Shown in pieces: positions 38,301 through 45,541 of a stretch of 64,000 nucleotides of DNA. A program made the translations under genes and the position numbers. Where the stretch lies: contig NZ_JBNGOP010000006.1 of assembly GCF_050589625.1 (NCBI RefSeq), positions 1 through 64,000 on the forward strand. The letters run 5' to 3'. Under the pieces are notes generated by a model. That model had not been told where the DNA came from and ran no database searches. It saw nothing but the letters and a program-made list of their open reading frames with translations. This stretch comes from Pelagihabitans sp947500445 (lineage in GTDB: Bacteria; Bacteroidota; Bacteroidia; Flavobacteriales; Flavobacteriaceae). Every line of letters begins with the position of its first letter. Position 1 is the stretch's first letter.

Positions 38301-38439
38301 GGTTTACAAAGCCTTGGGAAGTACGTTGTTCCAGCAAAGAGAATTCTACCTCTGTGAAAAGGGTCACCTCTTTTGTACAGGCAAGTACCAGAAGCAAGGC
38401 ACTAACTACGGTCCAGAATATTTTGGTGTTTTTTTTCAT
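35392..38439 (-). CDS. Large Ig/PKD-domain surface lipoprotein
   Basis: 1015 residues. The lipobox ends at Cys21 (LVLAC, then TKEV). Domain order by eye: two TraQ/DUF3872-like beta domains (about 25-245), two bacterial Ig-like BIG2 domains (about 250-415; VTWSSDNPGIVAVDGQG), two DUF5018-like repeats (about 425-590), PKD (about 595-685), cadherin/VCBS-like (about 693-775), PKD (about 785-880), another cadherin/VCBS-like (about 886-980), and a Cys-rich tail with four cysteines (983-1015). It ends without a recognisable T9SS domain, although a PorP/SprF gene lies just upstream in the same direction. Probably a surface adhesin. Confidence 0.85.
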   Translation of the reverse strand: MKKNTKIFWTVVSALLLVLACTKEVTLFTEVEFSLLEQRTSQGFVNQQLQTTLTVVPEAELEGYTYSFTYEILQGNGRFENANGAVLNSGNAIPFSPFSASVNYVGQEAGIHRVRIVGSDNFGFTEELEITYDLEEIPVTWAATSASNQIQLGQDAVINLTFATPENNTGATYEAAYQLSGGNASITAVPTDGYAPTTNFEPIAQGTYQLNLSDTELGTLEIVFLLRDNNGGDFETALVFEIVTVVEVVSLSLGECETLTMIVGETTSCPVTFTPSNTTDQGVTWSSDNPGIVAVDGQGVFTAIAPGSATVTVTATSNPTITTSVTITVSDEAEIPVTGIAVAQEDPSDNDAIRQLIATVLPTNASNTNVTWSSEDTSIATVDANGLLTGVAAGTVTITATSVSDPEISGSIEVVISGSPEPNGTDITAFSLPSQNDSDIDAVNHEVTVSVPQGTNLNVAPNTLSLSPGASVAPDASEVRNFNNPITYTVTAANGDQEVWTVNVTEAASSEKTITSFVIDGVAGTITGFDIAITLPSGTDVTALSPNVVHTGVSLSPESGTSQDFSTPRAYTVTAQDGSTRGYLVTVTLEAATNQAPTAIASSDVTSGPASLTVDFTGDQSSDPDAGDTLSYLWNFDDNGNSSISANPQYTFNTPGTYNVVLTVTDNGNPQLSNSQQLTITVSTGAALDAINDEYTFLTVDQETTFDLFVLNNDIDPGADGTPRVYVTSYTQPSSGSVLLEPSTLGLLRYTIDAATPVGIYTFEYSIEDVDGGTDTAMVTITLTAANQNPTARPESVLSITDGAPDTLNFTGVNSFDDDPGDTIEEYRWDFGDPGSGIDNTFVSDSPTASHEYVTAGSYTVTLTVVDNRGGVSDPVALTVTVSPPNTGPTAVNDDYEFNTVGGQDTFTLNVTSNDNDPDNDPLTVTTFTQPSSGTIARQSPGSNVLEFTINPSFDSPGFYSFSYTITDGNATSTATVEVTLVTECPTGQQLCFGPNGPECRPLTDPNGSPLICPN

Positions 38440-38546
38440 AACCTCGGAACAAAAATGCGTTATTGCCCATACACTTGGTTGTCGGTCTTTTTAACGATTA
38501 TCACCCGCTAAGCGAGGGTTTAAAATAGAAACGGCACGGATTTGGT

Positions 38547-39572
38547 TTATTGTGCCGCAGGACAATAACAATCATACTTTCGCTCGGCCTGCCCAAAGTC
38601 GTATCCCAAGGTAATCTGGTGAAAGCCACCGTTCGATACCCGAAAATCCCCGGACTGATAAGAATAATTGTACGACACCATAAAGTTTTTAAAATTGGCC
38701 CCTATAATCGGTGTAATCAACTGTAATTGGGGTTCTGTAAAGCTATCTCCTTGAACCACTACCGCAGCATCAAACCCACGACGGTAAGAGAGTCCGCCCC
38801 AAATTCTTCCAAAATCGACATCCTTATATACCTTCGCATTAAAGTCGATGGTTTTCTCTTTGGTAAAATCGGTCAATTGAAAAAGTACCGAAGGTTCGAT
38901 CTGAACTGCATTTCTTCCGAAAACATAACCGACGGAAAAAAGAAACCGTCTTACATTATCGATAAAATTGATATTTCCAATATCTTGCCTGCCGGTTCGG
39001 TAAAGCTGTCGCTCTGCACCGCTCAACACGTTCAAGGCCGCTACATGGGCATAAAATTCCATTAGACTGTAGGACATACCAATATCCACATTATAATAGG
39101 GCTCGCTTATTTTGCTACCCACGATTGCGGGATCATCCACACCACCGGGAGACAAAAACTCGCTTTCATCCAAACTACTTTGTAAATACGTGGGGCTTAG
39201 CCCAAAGGAAAGTTGGTTCAGGTAACGACCGTCCCCGCCCATTTTTAGATGGTATGCATAGGTCAATTTTACACCGGTTTGGGCATGGTAGCCGTTGGCG
39301 TCGTTAAAAATGATCATTCCCAATCCGCTGTTGCTTTCACCAAGGCGGAAGTTGGCATTGAGTGTCTGTAGGTTGGGTGCGTCCCGAACGTCGAACCATT
39401 GCTGTCGTATGGTAGCACGGATTTTACCACCTGGGCTAATACCTGCCATAGAGGGGTATACCAAATAGTAATTGTCCGCCAAATAATCAAAATAAACGGG
39501 AATACCTTCCTGAGCAGTTGCCTGATAACCAAAGCTTAACACAGAAAGCAATACTAGTAACTGCTTTTTCAT
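38547..39572 (-). CDS. PorP/SprF family outer membrane protein, second copy
   Basis: 341 residues with a signal peptide (SFGYQATAQ). The family pattern is present but diverged from the copy at 23243: DYLADNYYLVYPSMAG, RATIRQQWFDVRDAPNLQTL and NSGLGMIIFNDANGYHAQTG, then a beta-barrel. The C-terminus is CYCPAAQ, an odd pair of cysteines. It is encoded 107 bp upstream of the Ig/PKD lipoprotein gene, its likely client or partner. Confidence 0.88.
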   Translation of the reverse strand: MKKQLLVLLSVLSFGYQATAQEGIPVYFDYLADNYYLVYPSMAGISPGGKIRATIRQQWFDVRDAPNLQTLNANFRLGESNSGLGMIIFNDANGYHAQTGVKLTYAYHLKMGGDGRYLNQLSFGLSPTYLQSSLDESEFLSPGGVDDPAIVGSKISEPYYNVDIGMSYSLMEFYAHVAALNVLSGAERQLYRTGRQDIGNINFIDNVRRFLFSVGYVFGRNAVQIEPSVLFQLTDFTKEKTIDFNAKVYKDVDFGRIWGGLSYRRGFDAAVVVQGDSFTEPQLQLITPIIGANFKNFMVSYNYSYQSGDFRVSNGGFHQITLGYDFGQAERKYDCYCPAAQ

Positions 39573-39689
39573 TTTACCGTTTTGGGAGTAAAGGTCGCCT
39601 AAATATAAAGTATAACGCCTGAATTGTTACATTATTATATAGAGACTACCTTGCAAAATGATTGTATTTTTGTGGCAAAACTATTGGCA

Positions 39690-40595
39690 ATGAAAGATTA
39701 TAATATTACCGTAAAGGAAACGAACAACCCGGCCATTTTAAAATTTGAGACCAATCACTTTTTAACGGAGCACCAAAGCTATGAGTACAACAATATAGAC
39801 GAGGCCAAAAATGCCCCGTTGGCCCAACAACTCTTCTACCTTCCCTTTATTAAAACGGTCTATATTTCCGGGAATTTCATTGCATTGGAACGTTTCGATA
39901 TTGTTTCGTGGGACGATGTAAAGGACGAGGTCGCCCAACAGTTAGTGGAATACCTGAACTCTGGGGAACCCATAGTGGTGGAAGAAGTAAAAACGACCAC
40001 GAAAGTTGCCGTTACCGTTTATGCGGAGGTAACCCCGAACCCATCGGTGATGAAATTTGTAGCAAGCCGACGTATCGTGCCCACGGCACTGGAGTATAAA
40101 AACATTGATGAGGCCAAAAATTCCCTTTTGGCCAAGGAGCTGTTCCACTTCCCCTTTGTAAAAGAGGTCTTTTTTGACGAAAACTATGTTTCGGTAATGA
40201 AGTTCGAAGTAGCGGAATGGGACGAGATCACCCAGCAACTTCGCGAACACATCCGCAACTTTATTGCCGATGGTAAAGAAGTAGCATCTACCCAAAGTAT
40301 TGTACAAAAGACAAAAGACGCCCCGGCCGCCCTAAAACAACAGGAAAACCTGGACGATACCTCCAAACAGATCATCGATATTTTGGAAGAATACGTAAAG
40401 CCCGCCGTTGCCAGTGATGGGGGCAACATCCTTTTTAAATCCTATGAGGCGGAAAGCAAAAAGGTAAATGTCATCTTGCAAGGTGCCTGTAGCGGATGCC
40501 CCTCTTCGACCTTTACCCTTAAAAATGGCATTGAAACCATGCTCAAAAACATGATGGGCGATAAGGTAAACGAGGTAGTTGCGCTGAACGGATAG
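39690..40595 (+). CDS. Nfu-type iron-sulphur cluster scaffold/carrier with two Nfu_N domains
   Basis: 301 residues from ATG 39690; the open frame begins at 39624 but the family start is MKDYNITVKE. Two Nfu N-terminal domains are arranged in tandem (about 5-90 and 108-195, each with NPAILKFE/NPSVMKFV, NIDEAKN and LAQQLFYLPF/LAKELFHFPF). The C-terminal NifU domain (about 222-300) has the cluster ligands C267-S-G-C270-P. It delivers Fe-S clusters to client enzymes in the cytosol. A TAnnTTTG box (TATTTTTG, 39665-39672) sits just before the start. The dodecin gene follows after 94 bp. Confidence 0.92.
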   Translation: MKDYNITVKETNNPAILKFETNHFLTEHQSYEYNNIDEAKNAPLAQQLFYLPFIKTVYISGNFIALERFDIVSWDDVKDEVAQQLVEYLNSGEPIVVEEVKTTTKVAVTVYAEVTPNPSVMKFVASRRIVPTALEYKNIDEAKNSLLAKELFHFPFVKEVFFDENYVSVMKFEVAEWDEITQQLREHIRNFIADGKEVASTQSIVQKTKDAPAALKQQENLDDTSKQIIDILEEYVKPAVASDGGNILFKSYEAESKKVNVILQGACSGCPSSTFTLKNGIETMLKNMMGDKVNEVVALNG

Positions 40596-40689
40596 GCCGG
40601 AGAAGTCGAACATTAGTGGCCCCATCGTTAATTTCAAGAGGTGTTTCAAATTTTATTTGCTAACTTGTAGGAAATATAAAACACTAATT

Positions 40690-40890
40690 ATGGCAATTTT
40701 AAAAGTAATAGAAGTATTGGCAAATTCGGACAAAAGTTGGGAAGACGCCACAAAAAAAGCAGTTTCACAAGCTTCTAAATCGGTAAAGAACATTCGCTCG
40801 GTCTATGTAAACGAACAAAGCGCAATGGTCGACGATGGAGAGGTAAAAGAATTCAGAGTTAATGTAAAGATTACCTTTGAAGTAAAGTAA
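40690..40890 (+). CDS. Dodecin family flavin-binding protein
   Basis: 66 residues from ATG 40690; the open frame extends 11 codons upstream without support. It fits the dodecin family: MAILKVIEV strand, SKSWEDATKKAVSQASKS helix, then IRSVYVNEQSAMVDDGEVKEFRVNVKITFEV. Dodecins form cytosolic dodecamers that store flavins. A strong terminator follows at 40914. Confidence 0.92.
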   Translation: MAILKVIEVLANSDKSWEDATKKAVSQASKSVKNIRSVYVNEQSAMVDDGEVKEFRVNVKITFEVK

Positions 40891-40913
40891 TTCCACCTTA
40901 AGGATACGTTTTG

Positions 40914-40942
40914 GCGCCGTAGCAATACGGCGCTTTTTTTTT
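40914..40942 (+). terminator. Rho-independent terminator after dodecin
   Basis: Perfect 8-bp stem GCGCCGTA / TACGGCGC with tetraloop GCAA and nine T. Confidence 0.93.
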
Positions 40943-41299
40943 GCGCTTTGTTATACCTACTATTAGGTTCTTCACCAGACTTCACAACGAGGCCTTACCC
41001 ATCTTTGTTTTTCATGCTTCTACAGTCCTCCTTCCTGCGCTGAACCTCATATTTCAAAATTCCAGATTACGCCCGGTTTTGATCAAAAACAGTTTCCTTT
41101 TGGTAAAAACATCGGCAAAATTTCCCAAAAATAACAGATAATAATCCACCCCGTAAGAGCCGTATTGTACTGATATAGGGCGATATGGCAATTTCAAAAA
41201 AAATAAAATCGTCTTTGGATAAAGGAGTGTACAAATCGGCAATCCCTGATGGCAACCGTCATTTAACTTTGGCCGGAATACGTTAAACTCCTCTTAAAG
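40943..41299. other. Gene-free leader before the MACPF cluster
   Basis: 357 bp without a gene between the dodecin terminator and the first MACPF gene. Apart from a -7 box at 41264-41271 I see no hairpin or repeat. The length leaves room for regulatory sites. Confidence 0.5.
41264..41271 (+). promoter_or_regulatory. Possible -7 box for the MACPF cluster
   Basis: TAACTTTG matches the Bacteroidetes TAnnTTTG consensus, 28 bp before the first MACPF gene. No TTTG is found at the expected -33 position. Confidence 0.4.
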
Positions 41300-42502
41300 A
41301 TGAAAAATAGTATAACATTGATTATAGTACTCTTTCTCCTTTTTTCCTGTGAAAAACAAGAAGAAGCAGTAGTATTGGAAGATACGGTTACCTCCGAAGA
41401 TGCCATAAAGGCAATTTCTTACGGAAATGGAATTTTAAAGGCCGGTTACGGCTTTAATGTGCTCACTGGAGAGGATTTTGATACCCCGTTAAAAAATCCA
41501 AGAAAACGTATTTTTCGAACCAACAACTTTCCGAAGGGTACCGAAATCGTTTATGAAAGGGTGAAGGACGAGAAGGTGATAGAAAGGGTGCTTACACGTA
41601 ATGAAGGTTTTGGTGTAAACTTGGAAATTGCGGGCCCGACCATTGGGCCGATTGCAACAGCTTTCGCCTTTAATTTTAGCTCTCGGGAAACCTTGACCCG
41701 TAGCATTGCTTCTAACAGCTCCAGTGAAACAATAATCGTAAGAGCAACAATTCCTATTCAAAAACATGAAATACTAGGTTCACGACCAATTTTATCGGAT
41801 GAAGCTAAAGCGGTTCTTGCTTCCGGACCGGAAAACTTTACCAATAAGTATGGTGCCGCCTGGGTATCCTCTGAAGTAGGGGCCATCGAAGTATTGCATG
41901 TTTTCAATTTTGATTTATCCAATCTTAGTGACCAAGAACGATTTGAAACCGAAACGCTTCTCGGTTTTGCCTTTAAACCGTTCTTTAATTTGGAGGTTGA
42001 ACGCAGGGTTACCAGAGATGAAAAAATATTGTTGCGGAAAAGTATCGCCAGTCAAGAAGTTACTTCTTCCTTAAGGCGTTTTGCTCCCCGAATATTTGAT
42101 TTATCCAAGTTCAACTCATTTTTTGAAGAAGGGGGATATCGCCGTGAATTACAACGCATGATCCACCACGCCAATACATATCCTCAAGACGTGACTCCGC
42201 TGACACGAACCCTTAGACCCTATGTAGATCCCGACCCAGCTTATGACAATCCTACGGAAGGTCCGGTAAACCGCATTTTTAGGGCTGCTTACCGAGAGGC
42301 GCTGGAATGCAAATCCAATTTGGAAAAGTGGTCAACATTGAAGTCACGATTGGAGATTGTTTATAAAAAATCCAAGGACCAAAATATGAGAGCCCGTGCC
42401 TCCAGGGCATTACAGCAAGTGGCCAGCAACATTAGAAAAGCCGAGAATTGTAGGAACTCGACACCGCCCTCCGCTAACCTTTACGGTGGCATAAGGTTAT
42501 AG
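41300..42502 (+). CDS. MACPF-like lipoprotein 1
   Basis: 400 residues. Lipobox ...LLFSC (Cys17), then EKQEE, an acidic stretch suited to surface export. The mature start ILKAGYGFNVLTGEDFDTPL resembles the G-x-G-Y-N opening of bacterial MACPF domains. The central Y184-G-A-A-W-V-S-S-E-V-G-A-I fits the MACPF signature Y-G-x-x-[FYW]-X6-G-G, with the Gly pair replaced by Ala-Ile. Behind the core (about 40-320) lies an appendage with C337-x2-N-L-x2-W and C384. MACPF proteins form membrane pores; targets here are unknown. First of four paralogues; 188 bp to the next. Confidence 0.72.
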   Translation: MKNSITLIIVLFLLFSCEKQEEAVVLEDTVTSEDAIKAISYGNGILKAGYGFNVLTGEDFDTPLKNPRKRIFRTNNFPKGTEIVYERVKDEKVIERVLTRNEGFGVNLEIAGPTIGPIATAFAFNFSSRETLTRSIASNSSSETIIVRATIPIQKHEILGSRPILSDEAKAVLASGPENFTNKYGAAWVSSEVGAIEVLHVFNFDLSNLSDQERFETETLLGFAFKPFFNLEVERRVTRDEKILLRKSIASQEVTSSLRRFAPRIFDLSKFNSFFEEGGYRRELQRMIHHANTYPQDVTPLTRTLRPYVDPDPAYDNPTEGPVNRIFRAAYREALECKSNLEKWSTLKSRLEIVYKKSKDQNMRARASRALQQVASNIRKAENCRNSTPPSANLYGGIRL

Positions 42503-42690
42503 CAATACCGCTAAGATAAAAACCAAGTGCTATGGTCGGCAAAACCCATTTTGGTTGCCGCTAAAGCTAATGTGAACAACAAAACTAGTACCGGCGTAAA
42601 GTGCAATTCCCATAAACAATTGCGCAAGCACGCAAACACCTAAGAAATAGATGAGTATTAATTAACTGATTTAAATATAAATTTTACATT

Positions 42691-44160
42691 ATGAGAAAAC
42701 GAATAAGTGTAGCCTTCCTCGCATTGTGTTGCTTTGCATCCTGTAGCGAAGAAGAAATGATACCCACCAAAGATATCGATTCGGTAAAGGCGATAGGCGG
42801 TTATGGTCCAAATGGCCAAATTTTAAGGGCCGGTTATGGTTTCAATCAACTCACCTTTAAAACCTACGATTCCCCAATCGACAAACCGTTAGGCAGCGTT
42901 TTTCAGACAAATAACTTTCCCAATGGAACGCGACTGGAATTCGCTATTGTCGATGACGAAAAAATTATTGAGAATGTGCTGTCGAGGGAAGATAGTTTTG
43001 AATTTGGTTTCAATCAACCTGCAGATGCCAATCCCGGTGTGAACGTACCGAGTGAAGAAGGAGGTATAGATAATGGTGAATCGCCAGAACCTCCCGTGGG
43101 ACCAGGGCCGCCGGTTGAAGGCCCTGTTTCGGTGCCCGGAGGTGGCAACAACATTACTTATGAAGAAGGCAGGGCAATAGCGGATATTATTTTTGGGGAA
43201 CCTGACGTAAACGACGTTCCCCAAACACCACCAACTTTACCCGAACCACCATCAGGACCAGGCCCTGCGGAACCCGCACCTGGAGAAGATGGAAATCGCA
43301 AATTTCCAACTTTTGCCGATGTTAGTTTTTCCGTTTCGGCTCGAGAGTTTTTTGCTAAAAACATTTCAAGTAACCAAAGAAGTATTTCCGTTATAGGCCG
43401 TGTTACGATTCCTATTCGAAAAGATGAAGTTCTTAAAAAGCGACCACGGTTTTCTCAAGAAGCCAGAGAAGACCTCAAAACCGGTGTCTATACCTTTATG
43501 GATAATTATGGTCCTGCATGGGTTACAAGTGAAATATCGGCTATCGAAGTATATCATGTGTTCAACTTCATATCAGACGTTAATGAAAGTGGCGAAGAGG
43601 AAATAGACGAGAACGGTATAGGTATTGCGGTACGTAATTTCTTTGGCTTCAACACCTCAAGAAGTCTTACCAGAAAAGAATCGATCAGCATAAGAAAATC
43701 ATATGTCGATTCATATGTACTTACAAACCTCGTAAATTACACACCGCTTTTGGTTACTCAAAACAACTTCAACAATCTATTCCTCAACGGTAAATATAAA
43801 GACGAAATAGACAAAATGAGGGCTCATGCCAGGGCCAACCCTTTAGACCTTAAACCTTATAGACAGACCCTTGCACCGCACGCAGACCCTTTTACGGACA
43901 AACCGGACCAAGGTCGTTTGAATCGTCTATTTCGCGCGGAATTTAGCAAAATGGGAAGGTGCAATAAAAATCTTGACGATTGGACCGCCTTGGAAGCTAG
44001 GCTTACCACTGTACAAAAAAAATCTAAAAGAAGCGACATGCGAAGACGCGCTACGCAGGCTTTGGTCGAGGTTAGAAGTCAGATAAGTGCGGCGAGGGAA
44101 TGCAGTAGAAGAAGTAGGGCACCACGCAAAAACAGGTTTATAGGAATTACCATAAAATAG
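42691..44160 (+). CDS. MACPF-like lipoprotein 2 with Pro/Gly-rich insertion
   Basis: 489 residues. Lipobox CFASC (Cys18), then SEEEM. Clearly closest to protein 1: ILRAGYGFNQLTFKTYDSPI, FQTNNFPNGT, Y273-G-P-A-W-V-T-S-E-I-S-A-I-E-V, and the tail C424-x2-N-L-x2-W ... C471. It differs by about 90-100 extra residues (about 108-207) rich in Pro, Gly and Glu (EPPVGPGPPVEGPV, LPEPPSGPGPAEPAPG), placed before the strand FADVSFSVSAREFF where membrane-inserting segments would be expected. As in protein 1, the Gly-Gly hinge is missing. The C-terminus is basic (SRRSRAPRKNR). Confidence 0.7.
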   Translation: MRKRISVAFLALCCFASCSEEEMIPTKDIDSVKAIGGYGPNGQILRAGYGFNQLTFKTYDSPIDKPLGSVFQTNNFPNGTRLEFAIVDDEKIIENVLSREDSFEFGFNQPADANPGVNVPSEEGGIDNGESPEPPVGPGPPVEGPVSVPGGGNNITYEEGRAIADIIFGEPDVNDVPQTPPTLPEPPSGPGPAEPAPGEDGNRKFPTFADVSFSVSAREFFAKNISSNQRSISVIGRVTIPIRKDEVLKKRPRFSQEAREDLKTGVYTFMDNYGPAWVTSEISAIEVYHVFNFISDVNESGEEEIDENGIGIAVRNFFGFNTSRSLTRKESISIRKSYVDSYVLTNLVNYTPLLVTQNNFNNLFLNGKYKDEIDKMRAHARANPLDLKPYRQTLAPHADPFTDKPDQGRLNRLFRAEFSKMGRCNKNLDDWTALEARLTTVQKKSKRSDMRRRATQALVEVRSQISAARECSRRSRAPRKNRFIGITIK

Positions 44161-44209
44161 CCTTCCATAGTACGCTTTATGCTATTGAGAGATAGCGAAA
44201 ACAACACAT

Positions 44210-44247
44210 ACGATCTTGCTTCAGGCGAATCTCGAAAGCAAGATCGT
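44210..44247 (+). terminator. Perfect 12-bp inverted repeat between MACPF genes 2 and 3
   Basis: ACGATCTTGCTT (44210-44221) and AAGCAAGATCGT (44236-44247) pair perfectly around 14 nt. ATTGTTGTT follows, a weak T-rich tail. It could be a terminator or attenuator behind gene 2, or an operator for gene 3, which starts 44 bp later. Confidence 0.5.
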
Positions 44248-44291
44248 ATTGTTGTTATGCCGCTTGATGTTAAATCATTAAAAAAAGAATC

Positions 44292-45524
44292 ATGAAAAAA
44301 ATAACCCTGTTGGCATTCTGCTTAATACTGTTTGCCGCTTGTTCAAAAGAGCAGGACTTTGAAGATTTGACCGACCACCAAAGCTTGGATACGATAAGCA
44401 CGGTAGCCAATGCCAAAACCGCTTTTCGTAACAACAAGTCTTTCTTCCTTAGAGGTGAACCGATTTATGCAGGTACCGGTTATAACCCCAATACGGATAA
44501 CCTTTCCAAACCGGCTTTCGTTAGGGAAGATATTAACTACGAAATAGATAACGGTAGGGAAACACAATTTCTCTCCGAAATTCAGATTATTAAAAACCAT
44601 AGGGAGTTTGAGGCCGTGGTCAAAGATTATACCATCAAGAACGATTCTCCTAAGAAGCTTTTTGTCGGAATCAGTCCAACGGTAGTAGATCAAAGAATCA
44701 AACTTACGGAAACCACGGCTTCGGTATATGCAAAAATCAGCTTTAAAACAAAGGGATATCAATCGAGCCGCATTCCCAGGTTTACCGAGGAGGCGATCTC
44801 CATTTTGGTAGATGGGGACACCGACAAGTTTCTTGACACCTATGGGCCAATGTACATCGACAAACAAGATCTCGGTGGTGACCTCTACTTTTTCTACACC
44901 TACAGGGTTGCGAACTATAACAGTAATAGCGAAACCGCTCTTGAGACAAAAGTACGTAACGATTTGTTACGTTTTATAAACAACCCCAACAGCGAGAGCA
45001 GATTATCTCCCGAAGATCAAGAGGTCATAAAAGCAAACCTTATAAACAGGAGTTTTTACACCAATCTTAAAGGGTATAATCCACTAAACAACAACATTAC
45101 CAATGTTGACGATTTTGAAGCCGAAAAGCAAGCCGTTTTAAGGTTCATCAGACAACGGCAGAGCAGGGCGGCAACCATAGGGTTAAACTTAAAATCCTAT
45201 GATAAGGTGCTAAAACCAGCATATGATGAGCGTTTACGGTCGGTAAGCACAAATGTAAAAACCACTTTGAGAAACGAATTCAACAAAGAACTCGGTTGTT
45301 ATGAAAATCTGGGAAAATGGAAAGCGGTTAAAGCAAGCTTATTCTATATCAGAAAAAATACCACGGACAATGTTCTGAGGAATGATGCGAATACGGTAAT
45401 CGCGAGGTGCAATGGTCAAATCGGCTATGCCACCAACTGTCATCAAAACTCCGTACCACCCTCAAGCAATGAAGGCCAGTCCATCTTGGACCGGTATCAA
45501 GATGAATTGAACAGAAGAGATTAA
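44292..45524 (+). CDS. MACPF-like lipoprotein 3
   Basis: 410 residues. Lipobox LFAAC (Cys17), then SKEQDFED. The central Y184-G-P-M-Y-I-D-K-Q-D-L-G-G-D agrees fully with the MACPF pattern Y-G-x-x-[FY]-X6-G-G. A helical stretch (KVRNDLLRFINNP) and a C-terminal appendage with C336-x2-N-L-x2-W and C383 follow, the same 47-residue spacing as in proteins 1 and 2. The N-terminal opening (PIYAGTGYNPNTDNLSKPAF) is diverged but keeps G-x-G-Y-N. No Pro-rich insertion. It is followed after only 17 bp by gene 4, so these two are surely co-transcribed. Confidence 0.75.
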   Translation: MKKITLLAFCLILFAACSKEQDFEDLTDHQSLDTISTVANAKTAFRNNKSFFLRGEPIYAGTGYNPNTDNLSKPAFVREDINYEIDNGRETQFLSEIQIIKNHREFEAVVKDYTIKNDSPKKLFVGISPTVVDQRIKLTETTASVYAKISFKTKGYQSSRIPRFTEEAISILVDGDTDKFLDTYGPMYIDKQDLGGDLYFFYTYRVANYNSNSETALETKVRNDLLRFINNPNSESRLSPEDQEVIKANLINRSFYTNLKGYNPLNNNITNVDDFEAEKQAVLRFIRQRQSRAATIGLNLKSYDKVLKPAYDERLRSVSTNVKTTLRNEFNKELGCYENLGKWKAVKASLFYIRKNTTDNVLRNDANTVIARCNGQIGYATNCHQNSVPPSSNEGQSILDRYQDELNRRD

Positions 45525-45541
45525 TACTAAAGCATACCATT

